Program-made: the position numbers and the translations under genes
Shown: positions 1-7,476 of the stretch, one piece after another
Numbering within the stretch: position 1 is the stretch's first letter
Layout: each line of letters begins with the position of its first letter
The notes under the pieces: generated by a model
What the model was told of the DNA's origin: nothing
The model's database searches: none
Seen by the model: only the letters and a program-made list of their open reading frames with translations
NCBI RefSeq assembly: GCF_007860175.1
Contig: NZ_SJPX01000003.1
Coordinates: 457,470-507,279 of the forward strand
DNA: 49,810 nt
Source: Rubripirellula reticaptiva
GTDB taxonomy: Bacteria; Planctomycetota; Planctomycetia; Pirellulales; Pirellulaceae
Direction of reading: 5' to 3'

Positions 1-39
1 TGAATGTCATTTGGACGCTGCTTCCGCAAAACGGGCACG
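1..39 (+). other. 3' end of a cassette that begins left of the window
   Basis: These bases precede the first attC and belong to a cassette whose gene lies outside the window. No frame can be assigned. Confidence 0.6.
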
Positions 40-130
40 GCATAACAATCGGTTGCACGGGAGCACTTATCGTCGTTTTCTCTGAACTCATAGCTTTCCT
101 TTCGTGCCCCGTGAACCGCAAGCGTTATTT
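40..130 (+). other. attC site 1
   Basis: R'' GCATAAC and R' GTTATTT. L'' GGTTGCACGGG faces L' CCCCGTGAACC. Confidence 0.9.
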
Positions 131-182
131 GGCAAACAGACATGTGACCGTGATCAACCTGACCCCCGTGACAGACCAACAC

Positions 183-587
183 ATGAAGCCGGGCTATCCG
201 CGTTGGCGATATCGGCGAAACGTACTGGGGTCGATCCTCCTCTGGGCAAACAGAGCTGGCGCAGTGAGGATTGAATTCAACGAAGATTGCCCAACACCCT
301 TCAGCTACTTCACGTTCGCAGGCACGGAAATAGAGACAGAAATGGGACAACCACCTGACGATGTCCGCGACGACATGTTTCGCACCCTGATTCTGTCAAC
401 AGTTAAACGGTCATCACCGTGGCGGATGCTGAAACAACTTCTGTTCCCATCAGAGTTCGTTAAACTTAGTGCAGTTTTCGTGGCTTCCGATTGCGAGTTC
501 GGAGACTCGACATGGGCCATGGAGACAGGGGGAACTCGTGCGACGTTTTCAAGACAATCAAATCCGTACACAGCACCCGCCAAATAA
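183..587 (+). CDS. Hypothetical cassette protein
   Basis: Sole gene of the cassette between attC 1 and 2, 134 residues from the ATG at 183 (a GTG at 144 is possible). The open frame continues upstream into attC 1, but those codons are attC sequence and unlikely to be the start. The stop TAA lies inside R'' AAATAAC, a typical cassette arrangement. There is no signal peptide or membrane segment, and aromatic and acidic residues are common. I recognise no family. Confidence 0.6.
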   Translation: MKPGYPRWRYRRNVLGSILLWANRAGAVRIEFNEDCPTPFSYFTFAGTEIETEMGQPPDDVRDDMFRTLILSTVKRSSPWRMLKQLLFPSEFVKLSAVFVASDCEFGDSTWAMETGGTRATFSRQSNPYTAPAK

Positions 588-671
588 CAAAGCCGTGAAC
601 CGGAGCACTCAATCACGCGGCAACTGAAATCAAAGCCTTCCGTTCGTGCCCGGTTACGGCAGGCGTTATCC
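582..671 (+). other. attC site 2
   Basis: R'' AAATAAC complements R' GTTATTT of attC 1, so this cassette obeys the core rule. R' is GTTATCC. Confidence 0.92.
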
Positions 672-983
672 GACATACTCCCTCAGTTGTCCGGCGTATT
701 TCTTCGCACAAGCGATCACTTCAACCTTCGGTTGCGAATTGGTCGTTCGGCTTTTGCGTTAGTGAATCGACGCGTCAAACGTTTTGATCCTCCGTTGGCG
801 TTGGCTGCAACGCTGGTTGATCGCTGACTGATTTCCGTCTTAACGACTGGCGTTTGTCGATGGCACCGCAACGGTTCTGATCCTTCGACGAACGGAATTG
901 CTTGCCTGGAACTTTAGGGCCCGCTAGACTCGGGCGACTTGAAACCCACTGCCCAACACTCAATCAATGCCCGTCGATAAAAC
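666..983 (+). repeat. 318-bp gene-poor cassette body, copy 1 of 4
   Basis: The cassette body between attC 2 and 3 is nearly identical to those at 1494, 22247 and 30459, and all four are exactly 318 bp with only substitutions. No frame longer than about 60 codons is conserved in all copies. On the - strand the last 33 codons before the R' could encode a conserved tail ending in TAA within R', without any start. It may be a decayed gene, an RNA or a promoter-bearing cassette. Confidence 0.85.
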
Positions 984-1073
984 GGATAACCATCGGTTGT
1001 ACCGGAGCGGCGGTGGTCGCGTCCTGTCGAAATCACGGCCTTCGCCGCCGCCCGGTAAACCGTAACGTTATGT
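984..1073 (+). other. attC site 3
   Basis: R'' GGATAAC, R' GTTATGT. L'' CGGTTGTACCGG pairs with L' CCGGTAAACCG and leaves one unpaired G. Confidence 0.93.
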
Positions 1074-1076
1074 GCT

Positions 1077-1409
1077 CTAATTCAGGGGCCAAGTTTTTCC
1101 GGAATCTGCCAATTCAGATTCGTAGGTTTGGCTCAGGATGTTTTTAGGTTCTGCCAGTGCTCGTTGGATCATTCCCTGTTGGTTGGTTCGAGAGGAACAA
1201 TGATTTTTCACTGAAGGCGATGGTTGAATTTCGATCTGGCTTTTCGCACAAAATGGAAGCGGCCATAACATGGCGGATATTTTGGTAATTGCTCTGATTT
1301 TGAATAACTGAGGTAATTGGCTTGATTGGATCGGCAAACAGTCGATAATCTGATCTGCTTTGAGGTTTACGGTGCTATCACCCTTCTTTAGAGCATGGGT
1401 GAACGGCAC
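1077..1409 (-). CDS. Possible antisense cassette ORF
   Basis: An open frame of 110 codons runs on - through almost the whole cassette between attC 3 and 4. It starts with GTG in R'' and stops with TAG beside R'. There is no Shine-Dalgarno before the GTG and no recognisable domain, and no + frame over 60 codons competes. The cassette could be gene-less. Confidence 0.3.
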   Translation of the reverse strand: MPFTHALKKGDSTVNLKADQIIDCLPIQSSQLPQLFKIRAITKISAMLWPLPFCAKSQIEIQPSPSVKNHCSSRTNQQGMIQRALAEPKNILSQTYESELADSGKTWPLN

Positions 1410-1499
1410 ATAACAATGTGATGCACGCGAAGCCGGTCTTGCGCGTTCAAATTGAAGTTTAGATCAACCGTCCCGGCTCGGTGATCACTGCCGTTATCC
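1408..1499 (+). other. attC site 4
   Basis: R'' ACATAAC complements R' GTTATGT of attC 3. R' is GTTATCC. Confidence 0.9.
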
Positions 1500-1811
1500 G
1501 ACATACTCCCTCAGGTGTCCGGCGTATTTCTTCGCACAAGCGATCACTTCAACCTTCGATTGCGAATTGGTCGTTCGGCTTTTGCGTTAGTGAATCGACG
1601 CGTCAAACGTTTTGATCCTCCGTTGGCGTTGGCTGCAACGCTGGTTGATCGCTGACTGATTTCCGTCTCAACGCCTGGCGTTTGTCGATCGCACCGCAAC
1701 GGTTCTGATCCTTCGATGAACGGAATTGGTTGCCGCGTACTTTAGGCCCCGCTAGACTTTGGCGACTTGAAATCCACTGCCCAACACTCGATCAATGCCC
1801 GTCGATAAAAC
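1494..1811 (+). repeat. 318-bp gene-poor cassette body, copy 2 of 4
   Basis: Same length as the copies at 666, 22247 and 30459, with a few substitutions. It is separated from copy 1 by a single unrelated cassette. No convincing gene. Confidence 0.85.
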
Positions 1812-1901
1812 GGATAACCATCGGTTGTACCGGAGCGGCGGTGGTACCGCTGTTTTGAAATCACGGCACTCGCCGCCGCCCGGTAAACCGTAACGTTATC
1901 C
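1812..1901 (+). other. attC site 5
   Basis: R'' GGATAAC, R' GTTATCC. Almost identical to attC 3, as expected for copies of one cassette. Confidence 0.93.
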
Positions 1902-1929
1902 CACTCAATTTGCGGAACGAATTCCCGTC

Positions 1930-2439
1930 ATGGCCTTCCGCTTGAAGCTATCCGACACAATTGCGATCGCATTCGCAACGCTGTTTGCAGCGTTTGCAGT
2001 GTGGATGAACATTCCTGACCACCGCTTCACTGACACCGTTGCTCTTTGGGAGCGGATTGACGATGCAACACCAAATGTGACGCCGGACGTATATCTCAAT
2101 ACTGGATTTCCATTCCACTATCACAGGGTCAAGGTGCTTCCCGGTGGCAAGACAGCTCCGTTTCGAGAAACGCCGCGTACACTTTGGCTAAACTCACTGC
2201 TTTGCTTTGTGGGCGTCGCGGGCGCATTTGGATTGCTGCGAATTCTTCGATTTCCGCTTTGGGGCATGTTTATGCTCGTATCGTTGTCTGCAGTTCTTTT
2301 CTGGGCCGATTCTCAATTCAAAAACTTGACCTACTTCTACGTCCTTCCTACCGTCTTTTTCCTCCCGACGGCTCTTTTTATTGCATTGCTTGGCTGGCGG
2401 TGGATCGCCAGACCCCATCTAAAAACTGCGGAGGGATAA
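1930..2439 (+). CDS. Hypothetical membrane protein
   Basis: 169 residues from ATG, sole gene of its cassette, with the stop TAA inside R''. One hydrophobic helix lies near residues 9-26, followed by a polar, probably extracytoplasmic loop of about 60 residues, then three further hydrophobic stretches (about 86-107, 111-128, 136-157). The C-terminus is basic. I recognise no family. Four membrane segments are an inference from composition. Confidence 0.75.
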   Translation: MAFRLKLSDTIAIAFATLFAAFAVWMNIPDHRFTDTVALWERIDDATPNVTPDVYLNTGFPFHYHRVKVLPGGKTAPFRETPRTLWLNSLLCFVGVAGAFGLLRILRFPLWGMFMLVSLSAVLFWADSQFKNLTYFYVLPTVFFLPTALFIALLGWRWIARPHLKTAEG

Positions 2440-2522
2440 CAATGTCGTGCAACGGAGCACGGCATACGGCGTTTACAAATGGAAACCACATTGGCCGTGC
2501 CCGCTGACGACCAACGTTATCC
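2434..2522 (+). other. attC site 6
   Basis: R'' GGATAAC, R' GTTATCC. It carries the stop codon of the upstream membrane-protein gene. Confidence 0.9.
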
Positions 2523-2565
2523 GAAACAACCCGCTTCAGATCCACCCTCGAAATTTGGACGCGAC

Positions 2566-2883
2566 ATGAACTCTAAACCTATTCCTGATTCGCGAACTCG
2601 CCATCCCTTTGCTGCTGCATTCGCATGGCTAATCGCATCTTGCACGCTACTTCTTGGCATAGTCTATATCGTTGGTATCGTTGCCACTAATTACGCTGAC
2701 CCCAACTTCTGGCACGTCGCGATCTGCATGATCCCCATCCTTCTCACCGCTTCTTTGCTTAACGCTATCGCTGGTCTGCGCTGGCTTCGTGGCATATCCA
2801 TGCCCGCGCTTGCGATGCAGGTCGCCGGATGCGCTATTTTGTTCGGCGGAAGTGCGATTGTGACTCAATTCGTCATTGCCTAG
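2566..2883 (+). CDS. Small hypothetical membrane protein
   Basis: 105 residues from the ATG at 2566. The frame extends back to 2479, but that part is attC sequence. Three hydrophobic segments lie near residues 14-41, 49-70 and 78-102, after a polar N-terminus rich in Pro and Arg. There is no catalytic motif. It is the sole gene between attC 6 and 7. Confidence 0.7.
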   Translation: MNSKPIPDSRTRHPFAAAFAWLIASCTLLLGIVYIVGIVATNYADPNFWHVAICMIPILLTASLLNAIAGLRWLRGISMPALAMQVAGCAILFGGSAIVTQFVIA

Positions 2884-2892
2884 GAACACGGC

Positions 2893-2983
2893 GGATAACC
2901 AAGCCATGCACACGGAGCACGGCTTGCGCGGTTTCACAAATGGAATCATCACTCTCCGTGCCCGGTGATGGCAACCGTTCGTC
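2893..2983 (+). other. attC site 7
   Basis: R'' GGATAAC, R' GTTCGTC. Confidence 0.9.
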
Positions 2984-2987
2984 GGAC

Positions 2988-3314
2988 TTAATCCCAATCT
3001 GCCGTTGGGTAGCTCCGACTGCTACCTAGCCCATAAAACAACATCGCTGACGCCTGATCGTCGTTTTTGCACGCTTCCCTCGCTCGATCAAACACGATGC
3101 AAACGTCACGGAAGAACCCAATGCTGACCTCTATCAATTGGTCGCCCTGAATTATGTGGACAACCTCACCGGCTCCGCTAAACTCAACCTTCGTATTCTT
3201 CGGATCGCCCAGTTCAAACATGCCTCGAAAGACCGGATTGCAAGTGAACTGCGGAAACTCCGAAGCCGACGAACAATGCGATGCAACGGAGTCGCGATTA
3301 CGTTGGTTTGACAT
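2988..3314 (-). CDS. Antisense cassette protein with attC-encoded N-terminus
   Basis: 108 residues on -, filling the cassette between attC 7 and 8. The ATG at 3314 lies inside attC 8 and is preceded by AAAGGA at a good distance, so the first 20 or so residues (containing RDSVASHCS) are translated attC sequence. The rest looks like a real folded protein with beta-strand-like stretches (KVEFSGAGEVVHI) and an acidic helix, but I recognise no family. The stop is next to R' of attC 7. Confidence 0.72.
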   Translation of the reverse strand: MSNQRNRDSVASHCSSASEFPQFTCNPVFRGMFELGDPKNTKVEFSGAGEVVHIIQGDQLIEVSIGFFRDVCIVFDRAREACKNDDQASAMLFYGLGSSRSYPTADWD

Positions 3315-3358
3315 GGTTACTTTTCCTTTCGCGACCCGCTGATCGCCGGTCGTTATGC
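3268..3358 (+). other. attC site 8
   Basis: R'' GACGAAC complements R' GTTCGTC of attC 7. R' is GTTATGC. Its loop supplies the start codon and Shine-Dalgarno of the - strand gene to its left. Confidence 0.9.
3324..3329 (-). promoter_or_regulatory. Shine-Dalgarno inside attC 8
   Basis: AAAGGA on -, nine bases before the ATG at 3314. It decides the start of the antisense gene and lies in the attC loop. Confidence 0.65.
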
Positions 3359-3661
3359 GGACTTAGCCGTAGCGAGAATTGCACCCGCCGTAGCTTCATC
3401 CACCATCACATTGTGGGCAACCTGCAAATAGTATTTGAACGCCTTTGCTGGCGTCGTTGCGGAACTGACGTTCGCACGCTTTCCCGCGACTGCATTTTTT
3501 GCCTTCTCAAATTCATCCATATTCGCTCCGATTTCAACCGTCGCACCAGTGCCGAACTCGACTGTAACGCTACCTTGCGGTGGCATCGACTCAAGAGGGA
3601 ATCCGTCTGTGTTCGTGACTGCAACCACCCCTGAAACCAAATCTCTTAATCCTGCGTTCAT
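3353..3661 (-). CDS. Antisense cassette protein, hypothetical
   Basis: 102 residues on -, occupying the cassette between attC 8 and 9. GAGGT precedes the ATG at 3661 by six bases, so here the start is outside the attC. The stop TAA is formed by the R' GTTA. The sequence alternates beta-like segments (GSVTVEFGTGATVEIG) with an Ala-rich helical C-terminus, suggesting a small soluble protein. I recognise no family. Confidence 0.72.
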   Translation of the reverse strand: MNAGLRDLVSGVVAVTNTDGFPLESMPPQGSVTVEFGTGATVEIGANMDEFEKAKNAVAGKRANVSSATTPAKAFKYYLQVAHNVMVDEATAGAILATAKSA

Positions 3662-3667
3662 ATTCTT

Positions 3668-3672
3668 ACCTC
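3668..3672 (-). promoter_or_regulatory. Shine-Dalgarno of the antisense gene at 3353-3661
   Basis: GAGGT on -, six bases upstream of ATG, supporting the annotated start and strand. Confidence 0.65.
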
Positions 3673-3679
3673 AATCGCC

Positions 3680-3768
3680 GCATAACAAACCCGTGAACCG
3701 GAGCGGCGATCAGCCGGTTTCGGGATGGTAAATTTTCTCTCGCCGCCCGGTTACGGGTAGCGTTATCC
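3680..3768 (+). other. attC site 9
   Basis: R'' GCATAAC complements R' GTTATGC of attC 8. R' is GTTATCC. Confidence 0.92.
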
Positions 3769-3835
3769 GATCTGCGTTTGTCCGAAATGAGCGCTAACAA
3801 CACAAATCTTGAGCATACACAATTGAGGAAACCGA

Positions 3836-4189
3836 ATGAGCGAGAGCGATCCGATTGATCGAGGGACGGGACAGTTGTTAACGACTGCGGGTGTCGTTGG
3901 TGGCCTTGTTTGTGGCTCAATAGGCACATTCCTTCAATGGTCATACCAAACGGGCACGGGATGGTTCATTGCGCGATGGCTTCCTGTTGCACTTTTTGTA
4001 ATTGGTTTGATGTTCCTCGCTGGTTGCGTGCGTAGCATTCGACGCAAAGCCACTTGGATGATTAGCTACACATTGGGTCTCTTTGCGTTCGCGTTTATGG
4101 TGTGTCCGTACGGAATTCTCTGGTGGCAAGCGTCCACGAATCCAGAGATCATAAGGGACTTGCCCTTGCTTGATAGAATTCTTAGCTAA
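3836..4189 (+). CDS. Small three-helix membrane protein (paralogue at 19810)
   Basis: 117 residues from ATG, preceded by TTGAGGAAACCGA, a good Shine-Dalgarno. Hydrophobic segments lie near residues 14-35, 43-66 and 74-97, and there is an acidic C-terminal tail with NPEI and RDLP motifs. It matches the protein at 19810-20163 along nearly its full length (GSIGTFLQWSYQTG, GCVRSIR and others). Two cassettes therefore carry diverged copies of one unnamed family, whose function is unknown. Confidence 0.8.
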   Translation: MSESDPIDRGTGQLLTTAGVVGGLVCGSIGTFLQWSYQTGTGWFIARWLPVALFVIGLMFLAGCVRSIRRKATWMISYTLGLFAFAFMVCPYGILWWQASTNPEIIRDLPLLDRILS

Positions 4190-4211
4190 ACAAAACTCCG
4201 CAGAGTATGTC

Positions 4212-4302
4212 GGATAACAAAGCCGTGAACCGGAGCGGCGAAGTCGGGCGTTTTTGAGATGGAGAATCTTTCGTCGCCGCCCGGTTACGGCAGGCGTTCT
4301 GC
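4212..4302 (+). other. attC site 10
   Basis: R'' GGATAAC, R' GTTCTGC. L'' GCCGTGAACCGG against L' CCGGTTACGGC leaves one extra G. Confidence 0.93.
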
Positions 4303-4387
4303 TGACTTAAATGCACTGGCCACAGCCAGTGCAACTATCCGGTGATTCCAGATAGTTCAAACGCTCGCTTAAATGCCAACACCTGCT

Positions 4388-4750
4388 TTACCGTTGGCTT
4401 CGATATGGAAACGCTTTTGCCGATGTGCAGCGTAGACCACTCGCCAGCATTATCCGTAGCCGCGTGCCAAACACCTCAAAACGCTTTGCACTGCGACCGC
4501 CAAAAGCTAGCCACGTTTTGAAATGCTCCATGTTTTCATCTTTCCGCATCCATGATTGACAATCCAACCAATTGGGCGTCACAACCTCATCTGAATGTAG
4601 CAATTCTCCGCTACCATTGCATTGCCAACAAACGTCGCGATTTGTTGGGTCGGACCAACCACTACCTTGACAAACTTCACACGCTTTGGCACATCGGCAC
4701 GCACTCTCTTTGCTGATTCGACCACACAATCCGCATTCAAACGTCGCCAT
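4388..4750 (-). CDS. Zinc-ribbon protein, second gene of an antisense two-gene cassette
   Basis: 120 residues on - from the ATG at 4750, which has GGAGG seven bases upstream. The frame is open further upstream, but this start is best. The N-terminus holds several Cys pairs: CGLC, then CRC, CEVCQGSGW and CWQCNGSGEL, the latter resembling DnaJ-type CxxCxGxG zinc fingers. The C-terminal third is basic. It probably binds zinc, and the partner is unknown. It follows the 74-residue gene at 4858-5082 on the same strand, so the pair is likely co-transcribed. Confidence 0.65.
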   Translation of the reverse strand: MATFECGLCGRISKESACRCAKACEVCQGSGWSDPTNRDVCWQCNGSGELLHSDEVVTPNWLDCQSWMRKDENMEHFKTWLAFGGRSAKRFEVFGTRLRIMLASGLRCTSAKAFPYRSQR

Positions 4751-4757
4751 ATCTAAA

Positions 4758-4762
4758 CCTCC
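4758..4762 (-). promoter_or_regulatory. Shine-Dalgarno for the zinc-ribbon gene
   Basis: GGAGG on -, seven bases before the ATG at 4750, choosing this start over the longer open frame. Confidence 0.65.
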
Positions 4763-4857
4763 GCCACGCAATATTCGCCATGAATCCCGCTGTAAAAACG
4801 ATGCCAAACTCCACTGGGAAGCAGACAACCATCGTGAAGAAAATCTGCATCCGTCCT

Positions 4858-5082
4858 TCAATCCATTCCATGTTTTTCCTCGATCATCTGTCCAATCTGA
4901 AACGCCAATGCAAACGCATCGTTTAACAAACTTGTTGACTCGAAATCTTGCTTGTCGTATGCCTCGCAGATTCGTTGCATTCGCAACGCTAGCGAAGGGT
5001 TCTCTTTACGCACAGACTCAACGTGGCACAAAGCAGCAGAACAATGTGTTGCAATCGAGTCGCGGTCAGTGTCTTTCTTCAT
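4858..5082 (-). CDS. Small antisense cassette protein with attC-encoded N-terminus
   Basis: 74 residues on - from an ATG at 5082 inside attC 11, with GGGGAGG nine bases upstream, also in the attC. Its first residues include RDSIATHCSA, closely like the attC-encoded start of the protein at 2988-3314. The remainder is helical and charged (LRMQRICEAYDKQDF) and ends EEKHGMD. The family is unknown. It is the first gene of a two-gene antisense cassette. Confidence 0.68.
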   Translation of the reverse strand: MKKDTDRDSIATHCSAALCHVESVRKENPSLALRMQRICEAYDKQDFESTSLLNDAFALAFQIGQMIEEKHGMD

Positions 5083-5125
5083 GGTTGGCCGCCTCCCCGC
5101 GACCGATTGAACACAAGCGTTCGCC
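5036..5125 (+). other. attC site 11
   Basis: R'' GCAGAAC complements R' GTTCTGC of attC 10. R' is GTTCGCC. L'' GTGTTGCAATCG versus L' CGATTGAACAC shows one extra G. Confidence 0.93.
5092..5098 (-). promoter_or_regulatory. Shine-Dalgarno inside attC 11
   Basis: GGGGAGG on -, nine bases before the ATG at 5082, in the L' side of the attC. Confidence 0.65.
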
Positions 5126-5150
5126 GAACTACAGGAAATGAATCCAAACC

Positions 5151-6053
5151 TTGAGCAAACCTTACTCTGCAACTGGAATTTACTTCTGGCCCTACGACAT
5201 CTTCGGGTATTTTCTTCCCGGCGTCGTCGCCCTCGCCCCACTGACGCAGTTCCACACTGACATCCGTGCAATAATCGTCGCGCGTTTCCAAACCACAAGC
5301 TGGGTCGACATAGCGATGCTCTGCATTGTTGCGTATGTCCTTGGGCACATCATTGCCGCCGTCTCAAGCTGGCTGCTCGAACGCGTCCTGCTCAAATACA
5401 CGTTCGGCTATCCCGTAATTCAACTTTTCTGCGGCTACAACTCCGGCCCTTGGTTGCGGAAATCCGCTGCTGCTATCACAGAGCTTCACAAGCGAGCGCC
5501 ATTCAAGTGGCTGCGGGACAAGGGAGGGCTTCATTGGGCGTTTCGCCTGTCTCGTTTCACTTCGCGCAATTGCCGACCTTTGCTCGACTTAATTCCTGGT
5601 TTTGTGCATCTATACGATTCGACCTACCGAAAAGCCCTCGAACGAAAATTCCGACGTTTGTGTGATGTCGAGTACCCCGACTGGTCAATCAAACGAAGAT
5701 CACACGACCTCTTCTGGACAGTGCAGGCATACTCGATGGAACACATGCCTACCGTTTACCGATCGTCGATGCACTTCGTGGAACTCTATGGGTTCTCTCG
5801 GAATACTAGCCTGGCGTTCCTCATCGTCGCCCTATATCCACTCTGCCCGGATTGGGATACGAGCGTAAACGGTAGTCAGCCCATAGAAACGTGGGTCTGG
5901 TCAACTTGTTGTGGCGTCGCTTCATTCGCGATGTATGTTAATTTTGTTAAGCTGCTTCGACGCCACAATGATCTGTTGCTTCGTGCCTTCGTCGCAAATG
6001 CAAGAATCGACGAACCATCGGATGCACCCGAGTCGGCGAGTCGGGCGTTTTGA
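5151..6053 (+). CDS. Large hypothetical membrane protein
   Basis: 300 residues from TTG at 5151 (the ATG at 5138 is out of frame). It is the longest membrane protein of the array. An N-terminal segment near residues 10-33 contains YDIFGYFLPG, followed by a second helix near 52-75, a long basic cytoplasmic-type region, and two hydrophobic helices near 218-265. The last residues, DEPSDAPESASRAF, are translated from attC 12. Proteins opening with DIFGYLLPG-type motifs are widespread, but I know of no assigned function. Confidence 0.75.
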   Translation: MSKPYSATGIYFWPYDIFGYFLPGVVALAPLTQFHTDIRAIIVARFQTTSWVDIAMLCIVAYVLGHIIAAVSSWLLERVLLKYTFGYPVIQLFCGYNSGPWLRKSAAAITELHKRAPFKWLRDKGGLHWAFRLSRFTSRNCRPLLDLIPGFVHLYDSTYRKALERKFRRLCDVEYPDWSIKRRSHDLFWTVQAYSMEHMPTVYRSSMHFVELYGFSRNTSLAFLIVALYPLCPDWDTSVNGSQPIETWVWSTCCGVASFAMYVNFVKLLRRHNDLLLRAFVANARIDEPSDAPESASRAF

Positions 6054-6099
6054 CAATTGAGAATCAACCGCGCCGACCGGGTGATCCTGGCCGTTCCCC
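6009..6099 (+). other. attC site 12
   Basis: R'' GACGAAC, R' GTTCCCC. R'' differs by one base from the complement of this cassette's opening GTTCGCC, one of three exceptions to the core rule. It encodes the C-terminal tail of the upstream protein. Confidence 0.88.
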
Positions 6100-6141
6100 G
6101 ACTGAAGTCGCCTTGTATTGCGCGAACAACCGAACTCGATG

Positions 6142-6531
6142 ATGGCTGATCGAAACGACGGCAAGTGGACTCCCATCACACTCGACGAATTGTGCGTTCT
6201 TATCGACGAAGCCGTTTCTCGGCTCGATGACGACCACATCCGCTTCTGGGATTCGATACGCATCGATCCTATGAAATGGATGCAACACCCGTGGGGCGAA
6301 CTTGGTGGTGGCTTCTGGGTTGTCGCGTTGATTGGCTCGACCGCTATTTGGTACAATGACATCGAAGACGGGTTCAACACGTCAAAATTTTGTCACGCGG
6401 GTAAACTCGATGAATACTGGTGCGACGACCTTGAGCTCAATCATGTCGTACACCAAATTCGCCGTTCGATCGTAGAGGCGGCACCACTACCTACAAAGCG
6501 TGGACCGCCTCGACCGATGGTCGATGAATGA
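6142..6531 (+). CDS. Hypothetical soluble cassette protein
   Basis: About 129 residues from ATG 6142 (ATG 6139 and TTG 6118 are alternatives). Acidic and Trp-rich, with no signal or membrane helix. A central hydrophobic strand pair (FWVVALIGSTAIWYND) suggests an alpha/beta fold. The cassette obeys the core rule (GTTCCCC/GGGGAAC). I recognise no family. Its size and charge are like orphan immunity proteins, but nothing proves that. Confidence 0.65.
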   Translation: MADRNDGKWTPITLDELCVLIDEAVSRLDDDHIRFWDSIRIDPMKWMQHPWGELGGGFWVVALIGSTAIWYNDIEDGFNTSKFCHAGKLDEYWCDDLELNHVVHQIRRSIVEAAPLPTKRGPPRPMVDE

Positions 6532-6543
6532 TCTCACCGGAGC

Positions 6544-6633
6544 GGGGAACCAAACGATGCAACCGAGCGGCGAAGTCGGGCGTTTTGAAGTGGTTGATCT
6601 TCCGTCGCCGCCGGATGATCGTCAACGTTCTGT
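6544..6633 (+). other. attC site 13
   Basis: R'' GGGGAAC complements R' GTTCCCC of attC 12. R' is GTTCTGT. It belongs to a subgroup with the loop CGAAGTCGGGCGTTTTGAAG, shared with attC 15, 16, 28 and 60. Confidence 0.92.
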
Positions 6634-6662
6634 GTAAGCATCATTGAACCTCACAGCTGCCG

Positions 6663-7337
6663 ATGACGAGCGTCTCTATGATTGATCTGCCACGCAACGA
6701 CGAACTTGTTCGAGCCGCTCTCGCCGGCGAACTTGAGACAGTAAAACGCTTGATCGAGGATGGTGCTAATCCAAACAGCGTCGACAAACATGGGATAGGA
6801 CCGCTTTTGACCTACCATCCTGAAGTAACGCAATACCTGCTGGAGCACACTGCTGATCCAGATTTGCAGTGCAATGAATGGGGGTATCCTGTGATCGTCG
6901 GCGTCTGTGGCAATTTTGAGTGTCTTCGACTGATGGTTGAAGCGGGGGCAAACGTTCACTGTTCAAGCCCACATAGCGGCGAAACAGTGTTGCACGGTGA
7001 AGCCGGTAGCACTGACGCTCGTCCTGTCAGATTACTGCTAGCGCATGGCGCCGACCCTAATGCCCGAACCAAGCCCGGAATGAAGACGTATGGGCTGTGG
7101 CGGGACGCGCGTGTGCGGGGTGAAACCCCATTGCATCGAGCTGCAGCGTGGGGTAGCTCGGAAGTCATTCAATTGCTCTTGGATGCTGGTGCCGATCCTA
7201 CGATTCGTGATGTCAACAAGGATACACCGCTGAGTTGGGCCAGTTGGTATCTCCGCGATAAGTCAATCATCGATCAACTGTCGTATGAAGGCTCTGGAGT
7301 CGGGCCAGACTTCCCACCCGATGAAGGTTCCACCTGA
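6663..7337 (+). CDS. Ankyrin-repeat protein
   Basis: 224 residues from ATG. Successive ankyrin units are visible: LIEDGANPNSVDKHG, LLEHTADPDLQCNEWG, MVEAGANVHCSS, LLAHGADPNART and LLDAGADPTIRD, each with preceding helix pairs, and GETPLHRAAAWG in the last full unit. Ankyrin stacks bind partner proteins, and no effector domain is fused. No signal peptide is seen, so it is probably cytoplasmic. It is the only gene of a cassette that obeys the core rule. Confidence 0.93.
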   Translation: MTSVSMIDLPRNDELVRAALAGELETVKRLIEDGANPNSVDKHGIGPLLTYHPEVTQYLLEHTADPDLQCNEWGYPVIVGVCGNFECLRLMVEAGANVHCSSPHSGETVLHGEAGSTDARPVRLLLAHGADPNARTKPGMKTYGLWRDARVRGETPLHRAAAWGSSEVIQLLLDAGADPTIRDVNKDTPLSWASWYLRDKSIIDQLSYEGSGVGPDFPPDEGST

Positions 7338-7344
7338 AAACCAC

Positions 7345-7434
7345 ACAGAACAATTGCGTGAACCGGAGCGGCGGATCACGCAGAATTCGAAGTCAACGTC
7401 AACCGCCGCCGCCCGGTTACGCTTGTCGTTCTGG
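7345..7434 (+). other. attC site 14
   Basis: R'' ACAGAAC complements R' GTTCTGT of attC 13. R' is GTTCTGG. Confidence 0.92.
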
Positions 7435-7476
7435 CCAATATTTGTCGCAACAACATGAATCGCAACTGGAACCCCA

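Noticed and set aside
111-180. GTG at 111 as start of the first gene
   Set aside because: Those codons are attC L'/R' sequence, and starts at 144 or 183 are more credible.
305-676. Antisense frame of 123 codons over the first gene
   Set aside because: It reads through attC and opposes a frame that ends properly in R''. No Shine-Dalgarno.
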